Numbered from the stretch's first letter, positions 24,610-33,712 are shown. The stretch is DNA of 64,000 nucleotides from JANXLO01 sp038231295 (GCA_038231295.1 JBBRLP010000011.1:1-64000); one strand, 5' to 3'. The notes: generated by a model from the sequence alone, not told the origin. Translations and numbers: made by a program.

Positions 24610-25362
24610 GTGACATCGCTCCTCCTACAGATTATTTCGGGCCTCGGCTGGGTCTGTTACGGCAGTTTTTACGAGTGGTTTCTGCATAAATACTGGATGC
24701 ATACCCCCCGCACTCCCAAAGAGGCGTTCCGGGGACACACCATTGTCCATCATGGACTCTATAAAGGGGATCAGAGCTACTTTGTCCCTGAAGACGAGCA
24801 TCCGACGCATATCCTCCTGAAGCCTTATGCCCTGCCCGTGATTGTCCTGATGCACATTCCCATCATGCTGCTGATCGAGCATTTCATCCCACACACGTTT
24901 ATCGGAGGCTTGACGGCGACCATTCTCTACTTTGTCATCTACGAGTACATGCACTGGAATATGCACGTGCCGCGTGGTCATTTCGTAGAGCGCTTCCGCT
25001 GGTTCCAGTTCCTCCGCAAACACCACCACCTGCACCATAAGTATTTCCAGAAGAACTTCTGCGTACTGGTTCCGCTGGCGGATGCCGTGTTCGGAACCCT
25101 GATTACGGATGCCAGTATCGCCCGCAAGAAGGCGGAGCGCGAAGCGGCCATCGCGAACGGCCAGATCGTTGAAGAGCGCAATCGTCCGCGCCGCGCCGAG
25201 CGTGAGGCCCGGCAGGTTCGCTCTGCCACCCATTCCCTGAGTGAGAACGCAACAGACGGTGAAAAAGCCCGCCCGCAGCGCACGAAGGAGAGCCGCCGCG
25301 ACCGCCGCATCCGTGAAGTCCGGGCGATGCAGCAGACCTTCAAGCCGCGCCGCAGCCGCTAA
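24610..25362 (+). CDS. Fatty acid hydroxylase / sterol desaturase superfamily membrane protein
   Basis: A protein of 250 residues from GTG 24610, chosen because the first transmembrane segment begins there; an upstream extension is low quality. Histidine motifs HTIVHH, HWNMH and KHHHLHHK, placed between hydrophobic helices, are the di-iron ligands of the superfamily. It acts in the inner membrane on a lipid chain or a related substrate. The last 70 residues are a highly basic, hydrophilic tail (RRAEREARQ ... KESRRDRRIREVR) without family resemblance. Divergent from the methyltransferase operon, with a 250-base gap in which I see only a TACAAT near 24510 without a good -35. Confidence 0.8.
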   Translation: MTSLLLQIISGLGWVCYGSFYEWFLHKYWMHTPRTPKEAFRGHTIVHHGLYKGDQSYFVPEDEHPTHILLKPYALPVIVLMHIPIMLLIEHFIPHTFIGGLTATILYFVIYEYMHWNMHVPRGHFVERFRWFQFLRKHHHLHHKYFQKNFCVLVPLADAVFGTLITDASIARKKAEREAAIANGQIVEERNRPRRAEREARQVRSATHSLSENATDGEKARPQRTKESRRDRRIREVRAMQQTFKPRRSR

Positions 25363-25377
25363 TCCGGCCTGCTCCTC

Positions 25378-26934
25378 TTGTCCACAGTGATTACACCGAC
25401 AGCAAACAGCCCTGACCGCCATGCGCTCCGATTCACCCTGAGTATCGGACTGCTGGCGGTCATTGTGCGTCTCGTTCTCGCCTGGCGAACGCACTCCACC
25501 GGAGAAGACGCCCTTATCACCCTGCGCTATGCCGAGAACATCGCGTCCGGTCAGGGGTTCGTTTTCAATCCCGGAGCGCGAGTCCTGGGAAGTACAACGC
25601 CCCTCTACACCCTACTGCTCGCCCTCTTTGCCTTCCTCCGCCTCGACGCCCTGACCTGCGGCAAGGTAGTCAACATTCTGGCGGATGGCGGGACCTGCGT
25701 CCTGATAGCGCGTCTGCTCGCCCGTCCGGAGATCAACCACCCGCATGCCGGACGCATCGCTGCACTGCTCTATGCCTTTACCTCCACCCCGATCAGCGTC
25801 AGCATCGGCGGGATGGAAACCGGACTGGTCACCTGCGTCAGTTTCAGTCTGATCTATGCCTATGTCGCCTCAAATTCCCGCGCCCTCTATGTGCTGGGGG
25901 CGATCCTGTATCTGCTCCGAATAGACGGTCTGCTGCTCTTCGGTATTCTCGCGGCAGGACTTGCCCTCCGTCAGGGTCGGATTCCGCGCACGGAACTGCT
26001 CATCGCGCTCGCCATTGCCCTGCCCTGGACGCAGTTTGCGCTCTGGTATTTCGGCTCTCCCATTCCCGCGTCTCTCATCGCCAAGGTGGTCGCCTACGGG
26101 CAGGGGGGCCGGGTCTCTCTCACCGTTCTGCCACCGATGCCCGCGAACCGCGAGGCTTTCGCAGTGCAGTTCGTGCGGGGCGGCAGTCAGAAAATCCTGT
26201 CTCTGCTGCTTCTCTTCGGCGCAGGCAGCATCTTCGCCGCCGCCTACCGAGCTTTCAGGGCAAAGCCTCTGCCCCCTGAATCCCCCGCACCATTCGCCGC
26301 CGTACAGGGTCGGCTCGCTCTGCCGCTCCTCTGGCTCTTGCTCTACTACACGGCGATGCTCACTTCGCGGGTTCCAGCGTTTGGCTGGTATTTTCTGCCG
26401 CCCTGGCCTCTCGTTATGGCGACTGCGGGCCTCGGCGCGGAGGGTTTTATTGCTCTACTCGCTTCGCGCCTGCCCTCCGAGCGTCAGCAGTCTCTCTTCC
26501 ATCTCGGCTGGGCTACCCTTTACAGCCTGGTCTACGGCTTCGGCTTCGTGCATCTGCCTGCGATCCAATCAGAAATTAGCCTTCGCCAGCGCCAGGACGA
26601 CGGATTGCGCCGAACCATCGGTCTCTGGCTGCGTGACCATTCCCGCCCAAGTGAGCGTGTCCTGCTAGAACCCATTGGCTATATTGGCTACTACTCGCGC
26701 CTGCCCATCCTCGACAGCATTGGCCTCGTCTCCCCGGAAGTCCTCCCCTCTTACCGTACCGCCAACCCTCTTGCCGATATGGTCACCCGCCTGCGACCGG
26801 AATGGCTCTGCCTCCGCCAGAACGAAACCGCCATCCTCGGCTCCCGTAACACCGGAGGCTACACCCTGGCGCGTACTTTCACCACTCCCGAAACCGACAC
26901 CCTTTTCCTGCTCTATCATCGTGTATCACCGTGA
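25378..26934 (+). CDS. GT-C type integral membrane glycosyltransferase
   Basis: A protein of 518 residues with about ten to twelve hydrophobic segments. Near the N-terminus EDALITLRYAENIASGQGFVFNPG, followed by VLGSTTPLYTLLLAL, is the typical first periplasmic loop of a broad GT-C/GT39-like family. A C-terminal non-membrane part (about 395-518) holds SERVLLEPIGYIGYYS and DSIGLVSPEVLPSY. It likely transfers sugars from lipid-linked donors on the periplasmic face. TTG 25378 is the longest start; GTG 25387 is in frame. It follows the hydroxylase by 15 bases. Confidence 0.78.
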   Translation: MSTVITPTANSPDRHALRFTLSIGLLAVIVRLVLAWRTHSTGEDALITLRYAENIASGQGFVFNPGARVLGSTTPLYTLLLALFAFLRLDALTCGKVVNILADGGTCVLIARLLARPEINHPHAGRIAALLYAFTSTPISVSIGGMETGLVTCVSFSLIYAYVASNSRALYVLGAILYLLRIDGLLLFGILAAGLALRQGRIPRTELLIALAIALPWTQFALWYFGSPIPASLIAKVVAYGQGGRVSLTVLPPMPANREAFAVQFVRGGSQKILSLLLLFGAGSIFAAAYRAFRAKPLPPESPAPFAAVQGRLALPLLWLLLYYTAMLTSRVPAFGWYFLPPWPLVMATAGLGAEGFIALLASRLPSERQQSLFHLGWATLYSLVYGFGFVHLPAIQSEISLRQRQDDGLRRTIGLWLRDHSRPSERVLLEPIGYIGYYSRLPILDSIGLVSPEVLPSYRTANPLADMVTRLRPEWLCLRQNETAILGSRNTGGYTLARTFTTPETDTLFLLYHRVSP

Positions 26935-26955
26935 AGGGTTCTGTACTGCATATCG

Positions 26956-27492
26956 TCATTTTTCCAGTACACGGCTTGCCATGAGGAGGGCAGCGATAGT
27001 CTTGGCGTCAGTAAACTCTCCGGCGAGGACACGGCTTTCGATCTCGGTCAGGGGGATTTCGATGAGTTCGATGTTCTCGCCTTCATCGAAGTTGGTCTGG
27101 CCGGGTGTCAGTCCGGTGGCGAGGTAGGCGTACATCAGTTCGGTAGAGTAGCCGGGGGCGAGGTAGGCGGTATAGAGCGGACGCAGTTCGGCGGCGCGGT
27201 AGCCCGTCTCCTCTTCGAGTTCGCGCAGGGCACAGGCGTGGGGGTCTTCGCCCTTTTCGCGAGTGCCTGCGGGAACCTCCAGCAAGACCTGACCGGCGGG
27301 CAGGCGGAACTGCCGCACCAACAGCACCATGCCATCGTCGCGCACCGGAACGATGCAGACCGCGCCCGGATGCGCCACGACTTCGCGCTTCGACTCGTGT
27401 CCGTCCGGCAGGCGCACTTTGTCCACCCGCAGATGCACCACCTTGCCGCTGTAGATCGTCTCGCTCCCGATAACCGTCTCCGTAAGTTCCAT
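26956..27492 (-). CDS. Nudix hydrolase, ADP-ribose pyrophosphatase type
   Basis: A protein of 178 residues with a complete Nudix box starting GTREKGEDPHACALREL and ending EEETGYRA, matching GX5EX7REUXEEXGU. VVAHPGAVCIVPVRDDGMVLLVRQFR before it and LYTAYLAPGYSTELMYAYLATGL after it fit ADP-ribose pyrophosphatases, which hydrolyse ADP-ribose to AMP and ribose 5-phosphate in the cytosol. Convergent with the GT-C gene with only 21 bases between stops. Confidence 0.9.
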   Translation of the reverse strand: MELTETVIGSETIYSGKVVHLRVDKVRLPDGHESKREVVAHPGAVCIVPVRDDGMVLLVRQFRLPAGQVLLEVPAGTREKGEDPHACALRELEEETGYRAAELRPLYTAYLAPGYSTELMYAYLATGLTPGQTNFDEGENIELIEIPLTEIESRVLAGEFTDAKTIAALLMASRVLEK

Positions 27493-27615
27493 GCTTCCCT
27501 CTCACCTTCCGTCACATCCCAGCCGCGAAGTCGTTTTTTAGGATAGGTCATCCCGCTCCGCTGCGTACCATGCACGTTCGGAACATGAGTGAAAGAATCC
27601 TGCCGACTGCCCGTT

Positions 27616-27644
27616 TTGACAGGACGCCTTTCGCGTGGTAAAAT
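27616..27644 (+). promoter_or_regulatory. Sigma-70-like promoter for exported gene pair
   Basis: TTGACA at 27616-27621, a 17-base spacer and TAAAAT at 27639-27644. It lies 26 bases before the start codon at 27670, with AGGAGG in between. Confidence 0.7.
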
Positions 27645-27669
27645 GACTTGAACTCAGGAGGAATCTACC

Positions 27670-28734
27670 TTGTCCATACTATTGACACCTCGCGTCCGCA
27701 CGGTTTCGCAAGCAGGCGCGATGTTGGTCTGCACTGGCCTGCTGTGGCTCGTCAGTTCCGCACACGCGCAGACCGCTGCGAAACCAAAGCCGACGCTTGC
27801 CCCAAAACCCACACTGACTGCCGAGCCTGCTTCCAGCCATCTCGCCTACAGTTTCAAAGCCGGAGACAAACGCCGCTACAAACTCGCTGCTTTCTTCGTC
27901 GGACATTTCCCCCCGATAGCCCTCGAAGGCAACCCGCCTGCCAACCTCGAAGCCGACATCCTTTACATCATGACCGTGAAAAAAGTGGATGCAAAGGGCG
28001 CGGAAGTGGAGTTCGTCGCAGACAACGCCGAAGTCTATCTGCTGGAGAAAGACCCTGGCCCGAACGTTGTGGTGAAAGAGGACGATAAAATTCCTGTACC
28101 GGTCTCGCTGGAGCAGATACAGAAGGCGCTCAATGTCACCGCGCTGATTCAGCCCAACGGAACGGTCGCGACCGTCAACGGAGGCGGCGACAACCCGATC
28201 AAAGTGGACATCGGCTTCGACCTCCGCAAGATGTTCCTCACCATCCTGCCCGTCATCTTCCCCGCCAAACCGGTCAAGACTGGCGATTCCTGGACATTCG
28301 ACGACGGCGTTCTGGGCAAGAAAGCCGGAGCGACTACCTATAAGGCGCAGTTGGAACGGCCGGACAGCAGCAAACCGAGCCTCGTCCGCGTGACGCAGAG
28401 CGGTCAGACCCTCATTGACAACAAACTGGACAAAGAGGGAAATTCGACGGACAAGCCCGCCGATCAGGTCGGAACGCTGACCGGAAAAGTGACCGCCGAA
28501 GGGACCGTGCAGTTCTCAGCCGTGAAAGCGCCGGATGGCCGCACCGTGCAGGTCACCGAGAGCCGTCTCAATATGGTCGCCCTGCTGAAGCGCGTTCTGC
28601 CCGACCCCGCCGCTCCCGGCAAAACCAGTGAAACGAACATAGATGTCAAAGCCCGCCTCGTGGTGAAGGTGGACAACACCCCGCAGAAGACCGCTGCGAT
28701 CCCGGCAGTTTCCGGCGCAACGAAGGAGAAATAG
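27670..28734 (+). CDS. Exported protein of unknown function, paralogue of the next gene
   Basis: A protein of 354 residues starting at TTG 27670 after AGGAGG. A signal peptide runs to about residue 35 (SSAHAQ). The mature part opens with HLAYSFKAGDKRRYKLAAF, then has KAGAEVEFVADN-like strands, PVKTGDSWTFDDG and VQVTESRLNMVALL. The pattern FKxGD-x-YK at the front and a KxGDxW turn in the middle recurs in the following gene, so the two are likely paralogues of a beta-rich secreted family similar to DUF6263-type proteins. Function unknown. Confidence 0.7.
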   Translation: MSILLTPRVRTVSQAGAMLVCTGLLWLVSSAHAQTAAKPKPTLAPKPTLTAEPASSHLAYSFKAGDKRRYKLAAFFVGHFPPIALEGNPPANLEADILYIMTVKKVDAKGAEVEFVADNAEVYLLEKDPGPNVVVKEDDKIPVPVSLEQIQKALNVTALIQPNGTVATVNGGGDNPIKVDIGFDLRKMFLTILPVIFPAKPVKTGDSWTFDDGVLGKKAGATTYKAQLERPDSSKPSLVRVTQSGQTLIDNKLDKEGNSTDKPADQVGTLTGKVTAEGTVQFSAVKAPDGRTVQVTESRLNMVALLKRVLPDPAAPGKTSETNIDVKARLVVKVDNTPQKTAAIPAVSGATKEK

Positions 28735-28736
28735 GA

Positions 28737-29648
28737 ATGCATCGTAAGCGGATTCAACGCACTCTTCCCCGACTGACGGCGGGTCTTCTGCTCGCGGCTC
28801 TGCCCCTCCTCGCCACGGCAGGTCAGGGCGGAAGCGGCCCCGTCACCCTGCGAATGAAGTTCAAGCAGGGGGAGACCAGCAAATATCAGACCAATATGTC
28901 CGTCACTATGGCGGGCATGGGTGGCCCCAAAGGCGCTCCGGGCAAAGCGGGCGGCGTTCCCATGCAGCAGATTGCCGTCCTGCAGCAGTTCAAGACCGAC
29001 AAACTTCTGCCCGGTGGTGGCGCAGAAGTCGTGGTGACCACGATCAATATGCAGGGTGCGGCAGGCATGGGGTCTACGCCCGTTCCAAAGCCCGTCACGC
29101 TGATTATGGACGCTCGCGGCGGCGTGAAGGTCGCGAAAGCCAGCCAGAGCGCCACAGGCTCGATGATGGGCAGCATGATGGGGGCAAATCCCCTCGGTCT
29201 CCAGCAGGTACCGATGCCCGAAAAGGCTGTCAAGCCGGGGGATACCTGGTCTAGTGTTATGGCGATGCCCGGTATGGGCAGCGGTTCCGTCAAGGGGCAG
29301 TTCGTGAAATACGAGACGGTCGGCAAACACAAGACGGCTCTGCTGCACTATGTGGTGACAATGCCGATCAAGATGATGATGGATGCCTCCATGCAGCCGA
29401 CCACTTCCGCTGCCACTGCTCAGATGACGATGTCCGGCAACATGGTGATGAACGTGGACAACGATGTCGCCTTCACCGATGGCAAACTGGTGCGCTCCAG
29501 CGGCAACGGGACAATGGTCATGACCATCACTTCCAAAGGGGGAATGGGCGTGGCTCCCCCGAAACCCGGAACCGCCGTCAAGCCCACCGCGCCGAAAGGC
29601 ATCACCGTCAATACACTGATCACGATGGGAACGACTCTGGTTGATTAA
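28737..29648 (+). CDS. Exported Met/Gly-rich protein, paralogue of the previous gene
   Basis: A protein of 303 residues beginning 2 bases after the upstream stop; the GGAG ribosome binding site lies inside the end of the upstream gene. A signal peptide ends near TAGQG. VTLRMKFKQGETSKYQTNMSV and AVKPGDTWSSVMAMPG mirror positions in the previous protein. Methionine is unusually frequent in the middle (GSMMGSMMGANPLG, MPIKMMMDASMQP), which can mark metal-binding or flexible loops, but no fixed motif is seen. Co-transcribed with its paralogue. Confidence 0.7.
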   Translation: MHRKRIQRTLPRLTAGLLLAALPLLATAGQGGSGPVTLRMKFKQGETSKYQTNMSVTMAGMGGPKGAPGKAGGVPMQQIAVLQQFKTDKLLPGGGAEVVVTTINMQGAAGMGSTPVPKPVTLIMDARGGVKVAKASQSATGSMMGSMMGANPLGLQQVPMPEKAVKPGDTWSSVMAMPGMGSGSVKGQFVKYETVGKHKTALLHYVVTMPIKMMMDASMQPTTSAATAQMTMSGNMVMNVDNDVAFTDGKLVRSSGNGTMVMTITSKGGMGVAPPKPGTAVKPTAPKGITVNTLITMGTTLVD

Positions 29649-29681
29649 CCGGTTCCGGAGGTTGAAAAGCCATCTGGTGTA

Positions 29682-29703
29682 CCCGGCACAGAAACGTGCC
29701 GGG
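29682..29703 (+). terminator. Stem-loop after exported gene pair
   Basis: CCCGGCAC-AGAAAC-GTGCCGGG, a perfect 8-bp GC-rich stem 33 bases after the stop. It probably ends the two-gene transcript. No T-run follows. Confidence 0.6.
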
Positions 29704-29773
29704 CTGGAAAAAGCGGTCGTCCTGCGGACGAAGTTTCGGAAACTCCCGGTTCTCTCGTTGCCTGGCAGTTTGG

Positions 29774-29824
29774 CCGAAGGACGATCCGGCGAAGCCGCGT
29801 AGCGAGGGGTGTCAACTCTTTGCT
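29774..29824 (-). repeat. Intergenic repeat, copy 1
   Basis: On the minus strand this reads CAGCAAAGAGTTGACACC, then CTCGCTACGCGGCTTCGCC and GGATCGTCCTTCGG, the same ~50-base block found at 43.7, 43.8 and 52.7 kb. A partial inverted arm (GTCGTCCTGCGGACGAAG) lies upstream near 29728. It sits in the 380-base gap before the isochorismatase gene; nothing else is recognisable in that gap apart from the terminator hairpin. Confidence 0.75.
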
Positions 29825-30030
29825 GACCACTTGACGGACAACCCACAATGTAACGCATTGCAAACACCGTGCCCGCGAAGCGGCCACTTGCTTTTTCCAG
29901 CGCAGGAGTTCACTCCGGCGAGGACTCGCAGAAGGTAAACCAACCTGGAGCCTCTTGCATTTCTGTCTGAAAGACGTCTGCTTTTTAATGCCGGTGGTGT
30001 TCGACCTCCGGCAGGTTTGAGGGGAGAGAA

Positions 30031-30762
30031 ATGAAGGGGGAGCCTTTGAAAGCAGGGCTGCGGGAATCGTCCGGGCCGTTCCTGGACTATCTCGAAGTTT
30101 GGGAGCAGGGACTAGCGCCAGCCTCGCTGACAAGTCTAATCGAAGAGGCAGGCGGCCCAGAGCATATCGGTCTGTTCTGTGTGGATGTCATCAACGGCTT
30201 CTGCCATGAGGGGCCGCTGCACAGCGACCGGGTGCGGGGCATCATCGCGCCCATTCAGAGGCTCTTTACGGCGGCGTATGCGGCAGGCATTCGGCATTTC
30301 ATTCTGCCGCAGGACACGCACAGCCTGGACGCCGCCGAGTTCGCCGTCTACCCTCCCCACTGTATTCGGAACACGTCGGAATCACAGACCGTGCCGGAAC
30401 TCGCGGTCCTGCCGTTCGCCGATACCTTCCAGATACTCCCCAAAAACGCCGTTCACGCCGCTGCTGGAACCGGGCTGAACGCCTGGCTCGACGCGCACCC
30501 GGAAGTCACCCATTCCGTTGTCGTCGGTGACTGCACGGACATCTGCACCTACCATCTCGCGCTCCACCTGAAATTCCGCGCCAATGCCGCCGACCGCCCT
30601 GACCCCGTCATTCTCCCCGCCGACTGCGTCAACACCTACGACACCCCGCTTGACATGGCGCAGCGGCTCGGCATCCCTGCCCACCCCGGCGACCTCTTCC
30701 ACACCCTGTTCCTCTACAGCCTCGCCCAGAACGGCATTCGCATCGTCCGCCGCCTCGAATAG
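30031..30762 (+). CDS. Isochorismatase-family cysteine hydrolase
   Basis: A protein of 243 residues, ATG 30031 after GAGGGGAGAG. The catalytic triad of the family is visible: Asp in LFCVDVINGFC, Lys in LPKNAVHAA and Cys in VGDCTDICTYHLALHL, with HFILPQDTHSLDAAEF giving the metal-site His. Nicotinamidase-type members deamidate nicotinamide, and the extra N-terminal 50 residues and the long H-rich loop favour that subgroup, but substrate cannot be told from sequence alone. Cytoplasmic. Confidence 0.85.
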   Translation: MKGEPLKAGLRESSGPFLDYLEVWEQGLAPASLTSLIEEAGGPEHIGLFCVDVINGFCHEGPLHSDRVRGIIAPIQRLFTAAYAAGIRHFILPQDTHSLDAAEFAVYPPHCIRNTSESQTVPELAVLPFADTFQILPKNAVHAAAGTGLNAWLDAHPEVTHSVVVGDCTDICTYHLALHLKFRANAADRPDPVILPADCVNTYDTPLDMAQRLGIPAHPGDLFHTLFLYSLAQNGIRIVRRLE

Positions 30763-30804
30763 ACTTTCTACGGAACCCTGTACCGAAACTTCCCAACAAG
30801 GCAG

Positions 30805-30831
30805 AAGGGGAGGACAATGTGTCCTCCCCTT
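30805..30831. terminator. Bidirectional terminator-type hairpin
   Basis: AAGGGGAGGACA-ATG-TGTCCTCCCCTT, a perfect 12-bp stem between the convergent isochorismatase and sugar-transferase-like genes. It likely stops transcription from both sides. Confidence 0.75.
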
Positions 30832-30853
30832 CGCATCGAAATGGTGATCGCTA

Positions 30854-31222
30854 TCAGGCGGTGACGCTTTGCAGACGCTCTCCGGCTTGAACTTCGCCGA
30901 GGAGGACGTTCGCCAGGCGCGGGAGGCGGTGCATGTCGGTGTGACGGAGGAAGAAGCCTACCGGGGTTTCGCGCCAGGTACGCCAGCATTCCGTGCGGAA
31001 CTCGTAGAGGTAGACGACTTCCCCTTCCCCCTGTTTGCGGCGGTAGGCGCGTTTGATAAACGCCGGTCCGGGCGAAGTCAACAGAACGAGGGTGCTGACC
31101 ATGAGGAGCGCGGGGAAATAGACCGCCAGCACGACCAGCGCCAGCAGGCGTGAGGCGATTTGGAAACAGAGAGCCAGAGGGAACGCAGGGACGACCGCAG
31201 TCGTGTCTTCACCGAGACGCAT
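30854..31222 (-). CDS. Short bacterial sugar transferase-like protein
   Basis: A protein of 122 residues from ATG 31222, fixed by GGAGGT about 7 bases upstream; the longer frame lacks support. One membrane helix (ALVVLAVYFPALLMVSTLVLL) is followed by SPGPAFIKRAYRRKQGEGEVVYLYEFRT and FFLRHTDMHRLPRLANVLLGEV. These line up with the core of WcaJ/PglC-type phosphoglycosyl transferases (GPvif..R, yKFR, lR...DELPql.NVL.G). However, the family's Asp-Glu-Leu-Pro motif reads HRLP and the closing SLVGPRP is missing, so it may be inactive. It lies downstream of ispDF. Confidence 0.65.
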   Translation of the reverse strand: MRLGEDTTAVVPAFPLALCFQIASRLLALVVLAVYFPALLMVSTLVLLTSPGPAFIKRAYRRKQGEGEVVYLYEFRTECWRTWRETPVGFFLRHTDMHRLPRLANVLLGEVQAGERLQSVTA

Positions 31223-31308
31223 GAAGTGACCTCCAGGAACGAAATTGAATAATGACGAGATGGAGGGGCGAAAGCGCGGCGTCGTGGCAGGCTCACCCGA
31301 TACTACTA

Positions 31309-32556
31309 TTATAGCGCACGAATCGTCGCAATGGACCAGCAAGCCATGCCTTCTTTGCGCCCAACGAAGCCCATTTTTTCAGAAGTCGTCGCTTTGACGC
31401 TGATTCGGGTCGCTTCCAGCCCCAGACAGGCCGCCATCGCCTGCTGCATCTTCGCCCGGTGCGGCATCAGTTTCGGGGCTTCCGCAACGACCGTCGCATC
31501 AATATTGACGATCTGCCAGCCGGCCTGCACCAGCCTTTCCCCCACAATCGCCAGCAGCCGCAGACTGGAGATGCCCCGGTAGGCCGGGTCGGTGTTGGGA
31601 AACAGGATGCCGATGTCGCCGAGCGAGGCCGCGCCGAGCAGCGCATCACAGACCGCATGAAGCAACACATCGGCGTCGGAATGGCCTTCCAGTCCCCGGT
31701 CATGTTCGATCTCGATACCGCCGACAAGAAGTTTGCGGCCCGCTTCCGGGTCAGAGAACTGATGCACGTCGTATCCGAACCCGGTGCGGATTTCCGCAGA
31801 AAGCGTGTTCAGCACGGGAGCGGAAACAGCAGCAGGGGCCGCGAGCAAGCGTTCTGCCAGCGCAATATCCTCTGGGAGTGTGATTTTCAGGTTGGCGGGG
31901 TCGCCCGGTACGACCGCGACCGCACCGCCGTAAGCCTCCACCAGAGAGGCTTCGTCCGTCGGCTCCACGCCGGAGAGCGTGTCATGGTGCGCGTAGGCGG
32001 CTTGAAGGAGGGAGACACGCACCCCCTGCGGCGTCTGCACCGTCGTCAGGCCGCTCAAGGCGACTCCGTCCATTTCGAGCGAACGCGGTATCGTGGCGCG
32101 AACAAGGCCCTCCGCATCTACCCGCTTCACGGTGTCCGAAAGCGGCAGACCGGGAACGGCGGCCCCCACCCGCTCTGTCGCCGCGATAACCTCCTGAATG
32201 ACCGACGCGGAGATTAACGGGCGGGCTGCATCATGCACCAGTACGATCTCGATGCCTTCCGGCAGCGCGTTCAGCCCGGCGCGAACCGACTCCGTGCGGG
32301 TCGCGCCGCCGACCACCACCGCGACCACTTTCGGGAAGGCGGCAGCCACCTGACGTACCCGTTCCAGCTCCTCCGCACCCGCCACCAGCACAATCGCGCT
32401 CAGGGCGGGATGCGAGTCGAAGGCCGTCAGCGTCCGTTCCAGCACCGAGCGCCCGGCCAGCATCGCCCAGATTTTGTTTTCGCCCTTACCGAATCTTCTT
32501 GCTTGTCCCGCGGCGGGTAAAACCGCTGCTGCCGCCGGGGCCGTTCCCGTTGCCAT
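31309..32556 (-). CDS. ispDF: Bifunctional IspD/IspF of the MEP isoprenoid pathway
   Basis: A fused protein of about 415 residues. The first half is 2-C-methyl-D-erythritol 4-phosphate cytidylyltransferase: VLPAAGQARRFG, VLVHDAARPLIS, VQTPQGVR. The second half, from RTGFGYDVHQF, is 2,4-cyclodiphosphate synthase with zinc ligands in DVHQF and GHSDADVLLHAV and the ILFPNTDPAYRGISSL segment. ATG 32556 is proposed; upstream starts at 32595 and 32613 exist. Any start overlaps the 3' end of the PIN/TRAM gene by at least 50 bases, so expression is likely coupled. Fusion of IspD and IspF is known in several phyla. Confidence 0.92.
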   Translation of the reverse strand: MATGTAPAAAAVLPAAGQARRFGKGENKIWAMLAGRSVLERTLTAFDSHPALSAIVLVAGAEELERVRQVAAAFPKVVAVVVGGATRTESVRAGLNALPEGIEIVLVHDAARPLISASVIQEVIAATERVGAAVPGLPLSDTVKRVDAEGLVRATIPRSLEMDGVALSGLTTVQTPQGVRVSLLQAAYAHHDTLSGVEPTDEASLVEAYGGAVAVVPGDPANLKITLPEDIALAERLLAAPAAVSAPVLNTLSAEIRTGFGYDVHQFSDPEAGRKLLVGGIEIEHDRGLEGHSDADVLLHAVCDALLGAASLGDIGILFPNTDPAYRGISSLRLLAIVGERLVQAGWQIVNIDATVVAEAPKLMPHRAKMQQAMAACLGLEATRISVKATTSEKMGFVGRKEGMACWSIATIRAL

Positions 32557-33712
32557 CCGGTCGGATGCTGGTGTGTTCAAACGCGTCTCCCTCATCGTCG
32601 CGCACTCGCGCAAAGATCATCTTGCCCGCCACCGTCTGAAGCACACTCGTCACGATGACGCTGAGGGTCGAGTTCAGATAACGGCGGCCATCCTCCACGA
32701 CGATCATCGTGCCGTCGTCCAGATACGCGACCCCCTGATTGGCTTCTTTGCCCTCTTTGACGATACCCACTGTCATCGCCTCGCCCGGCAGCACCACCGG
32801 CTTGAGCGCGTTGGCAAGTTCATTGACGTTCAGAACCTGCACACCCTGAAGCGCAGCGACTTTGTTCAGGTTAAAATCGTTGGTGACGATGACGCCTTCC
32901 AGCGCCTTCGCCAGCTTCACCAGTCGTGTGTCCACCTCGTCGTCCTTGGAGGACTTGTCGAGCGCCTTGTCCCAGATGCGAACCACGAGCGGCAGTTCGT
33001 TTTTCATGCCGTTTAGAATGTCAAGACCACGCCGTCCACGCGCCCGTTTCAGACCATCCCCCGAATCTGCGATATGCTGAAGCTCCTCCAGCACAAAGCC
33101 TGGCACATACAGCGGCCCTTCCAGGAACCCCGCCCGGCAGACATCGGCGATACGGCCATCAATGATGACGTTGGTATCCAGGATTTTACAGTTCGCGGTC
33201 GGACTCGTTTCCGCGGCCTCCTGCGTTGCCGCCACCGATCCGCAGCGAGACAGAATCGCGAGCAGTTCCGTCTTCATACTCATCATGGCGACAATGCCGA
33301 GATAGATGAGGACGACACTGATGAACACCAGCAAAAATATACGCACTGTAATCGTGATGGTGGAGAGAAGCTGATAGAACGGCAGGGTGACAATCACGCC
33401 TAGAGCCGTCCCCGCAGCGACGGCAATTTTATCCGTCGCGGACATCATCTCGAGCGAACGCCCCGCCCGCACGATCACTTCCCCGATACGCGGCCCCAGA
33501 TAGAATCCCAGCAGCAGCCCGACCAGCGCCAGCGCGACGGTCGTCGTCGGCTGATAGGTGGGAGTCGCCTTGATGAGTTCTGCTCCGCTGGGAATATAGA
33601 GCGCCGGAATGGCGGGCATCGTGTGCAGTTGGGAGCCGAGATAGACCCCGAAGCTGCCGAGCAAAAGGCTAAGGGCAACCGTTAATATCGTTCTGATATT
33701 GATCATACGCAT
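32486..33712 (-). CDS. Membrane-anchored PIN/TRAM-domain protein (YacL type)
   Basis: A protein of 408 residues from ATG 33712, chosen for the AGGAGGTGA ribosome binding site. Three or four membrane helices (about 8-30, 55-75, 100-120, 125-145) are followed by a PIN nuclease domain with acidic residues in KILDTNVIIDGRI, VLEELQ, DEVDTRLVKLAK and IVTNDFNL, then a TRAM domain (GEAMTVGIVKEGKEANQGVAYLDDGTMIVVEDGRRYL). The usual neighbour is IspD, as here. An RNA-related role is inferred from the domains. Confidence 0.9.
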   Translation of the reverse strand: MRMINIRTILTVALSLLLGSFGVYLGSQLHTMPAIPALYIPSGAELIKATPTYQPTTTVALALVGLLLGFYLGPRIGEVIVRAGRSLEMMSATDKIAVAAGTALGVIVTLPFYQLLSTITITVRIFLLVFISVVLIYLGIVAMMSMKTELLAILSRCGSVAATQEAAETSPTANCKILDTNVIIDGRIADVCRAGFLEGPLYVPGFVLEELQHIADSGDGLKRARGRRGLDILNGMKNELPLVVRIWDKALDKSSKDDEVDTRLVKLAKALEGVIVTNDFNLNKVAALQGVQVLNVNELANALKPVVLPGEAMTVGIVKEGKEANQGVAYLDDGTMIVVEDGRRYLNSTLSVIVTSVLQTVAGKMIFARVRDDEGDAFEHTSIRPDGNGNGPGGSSGFTRRGTSKKIR

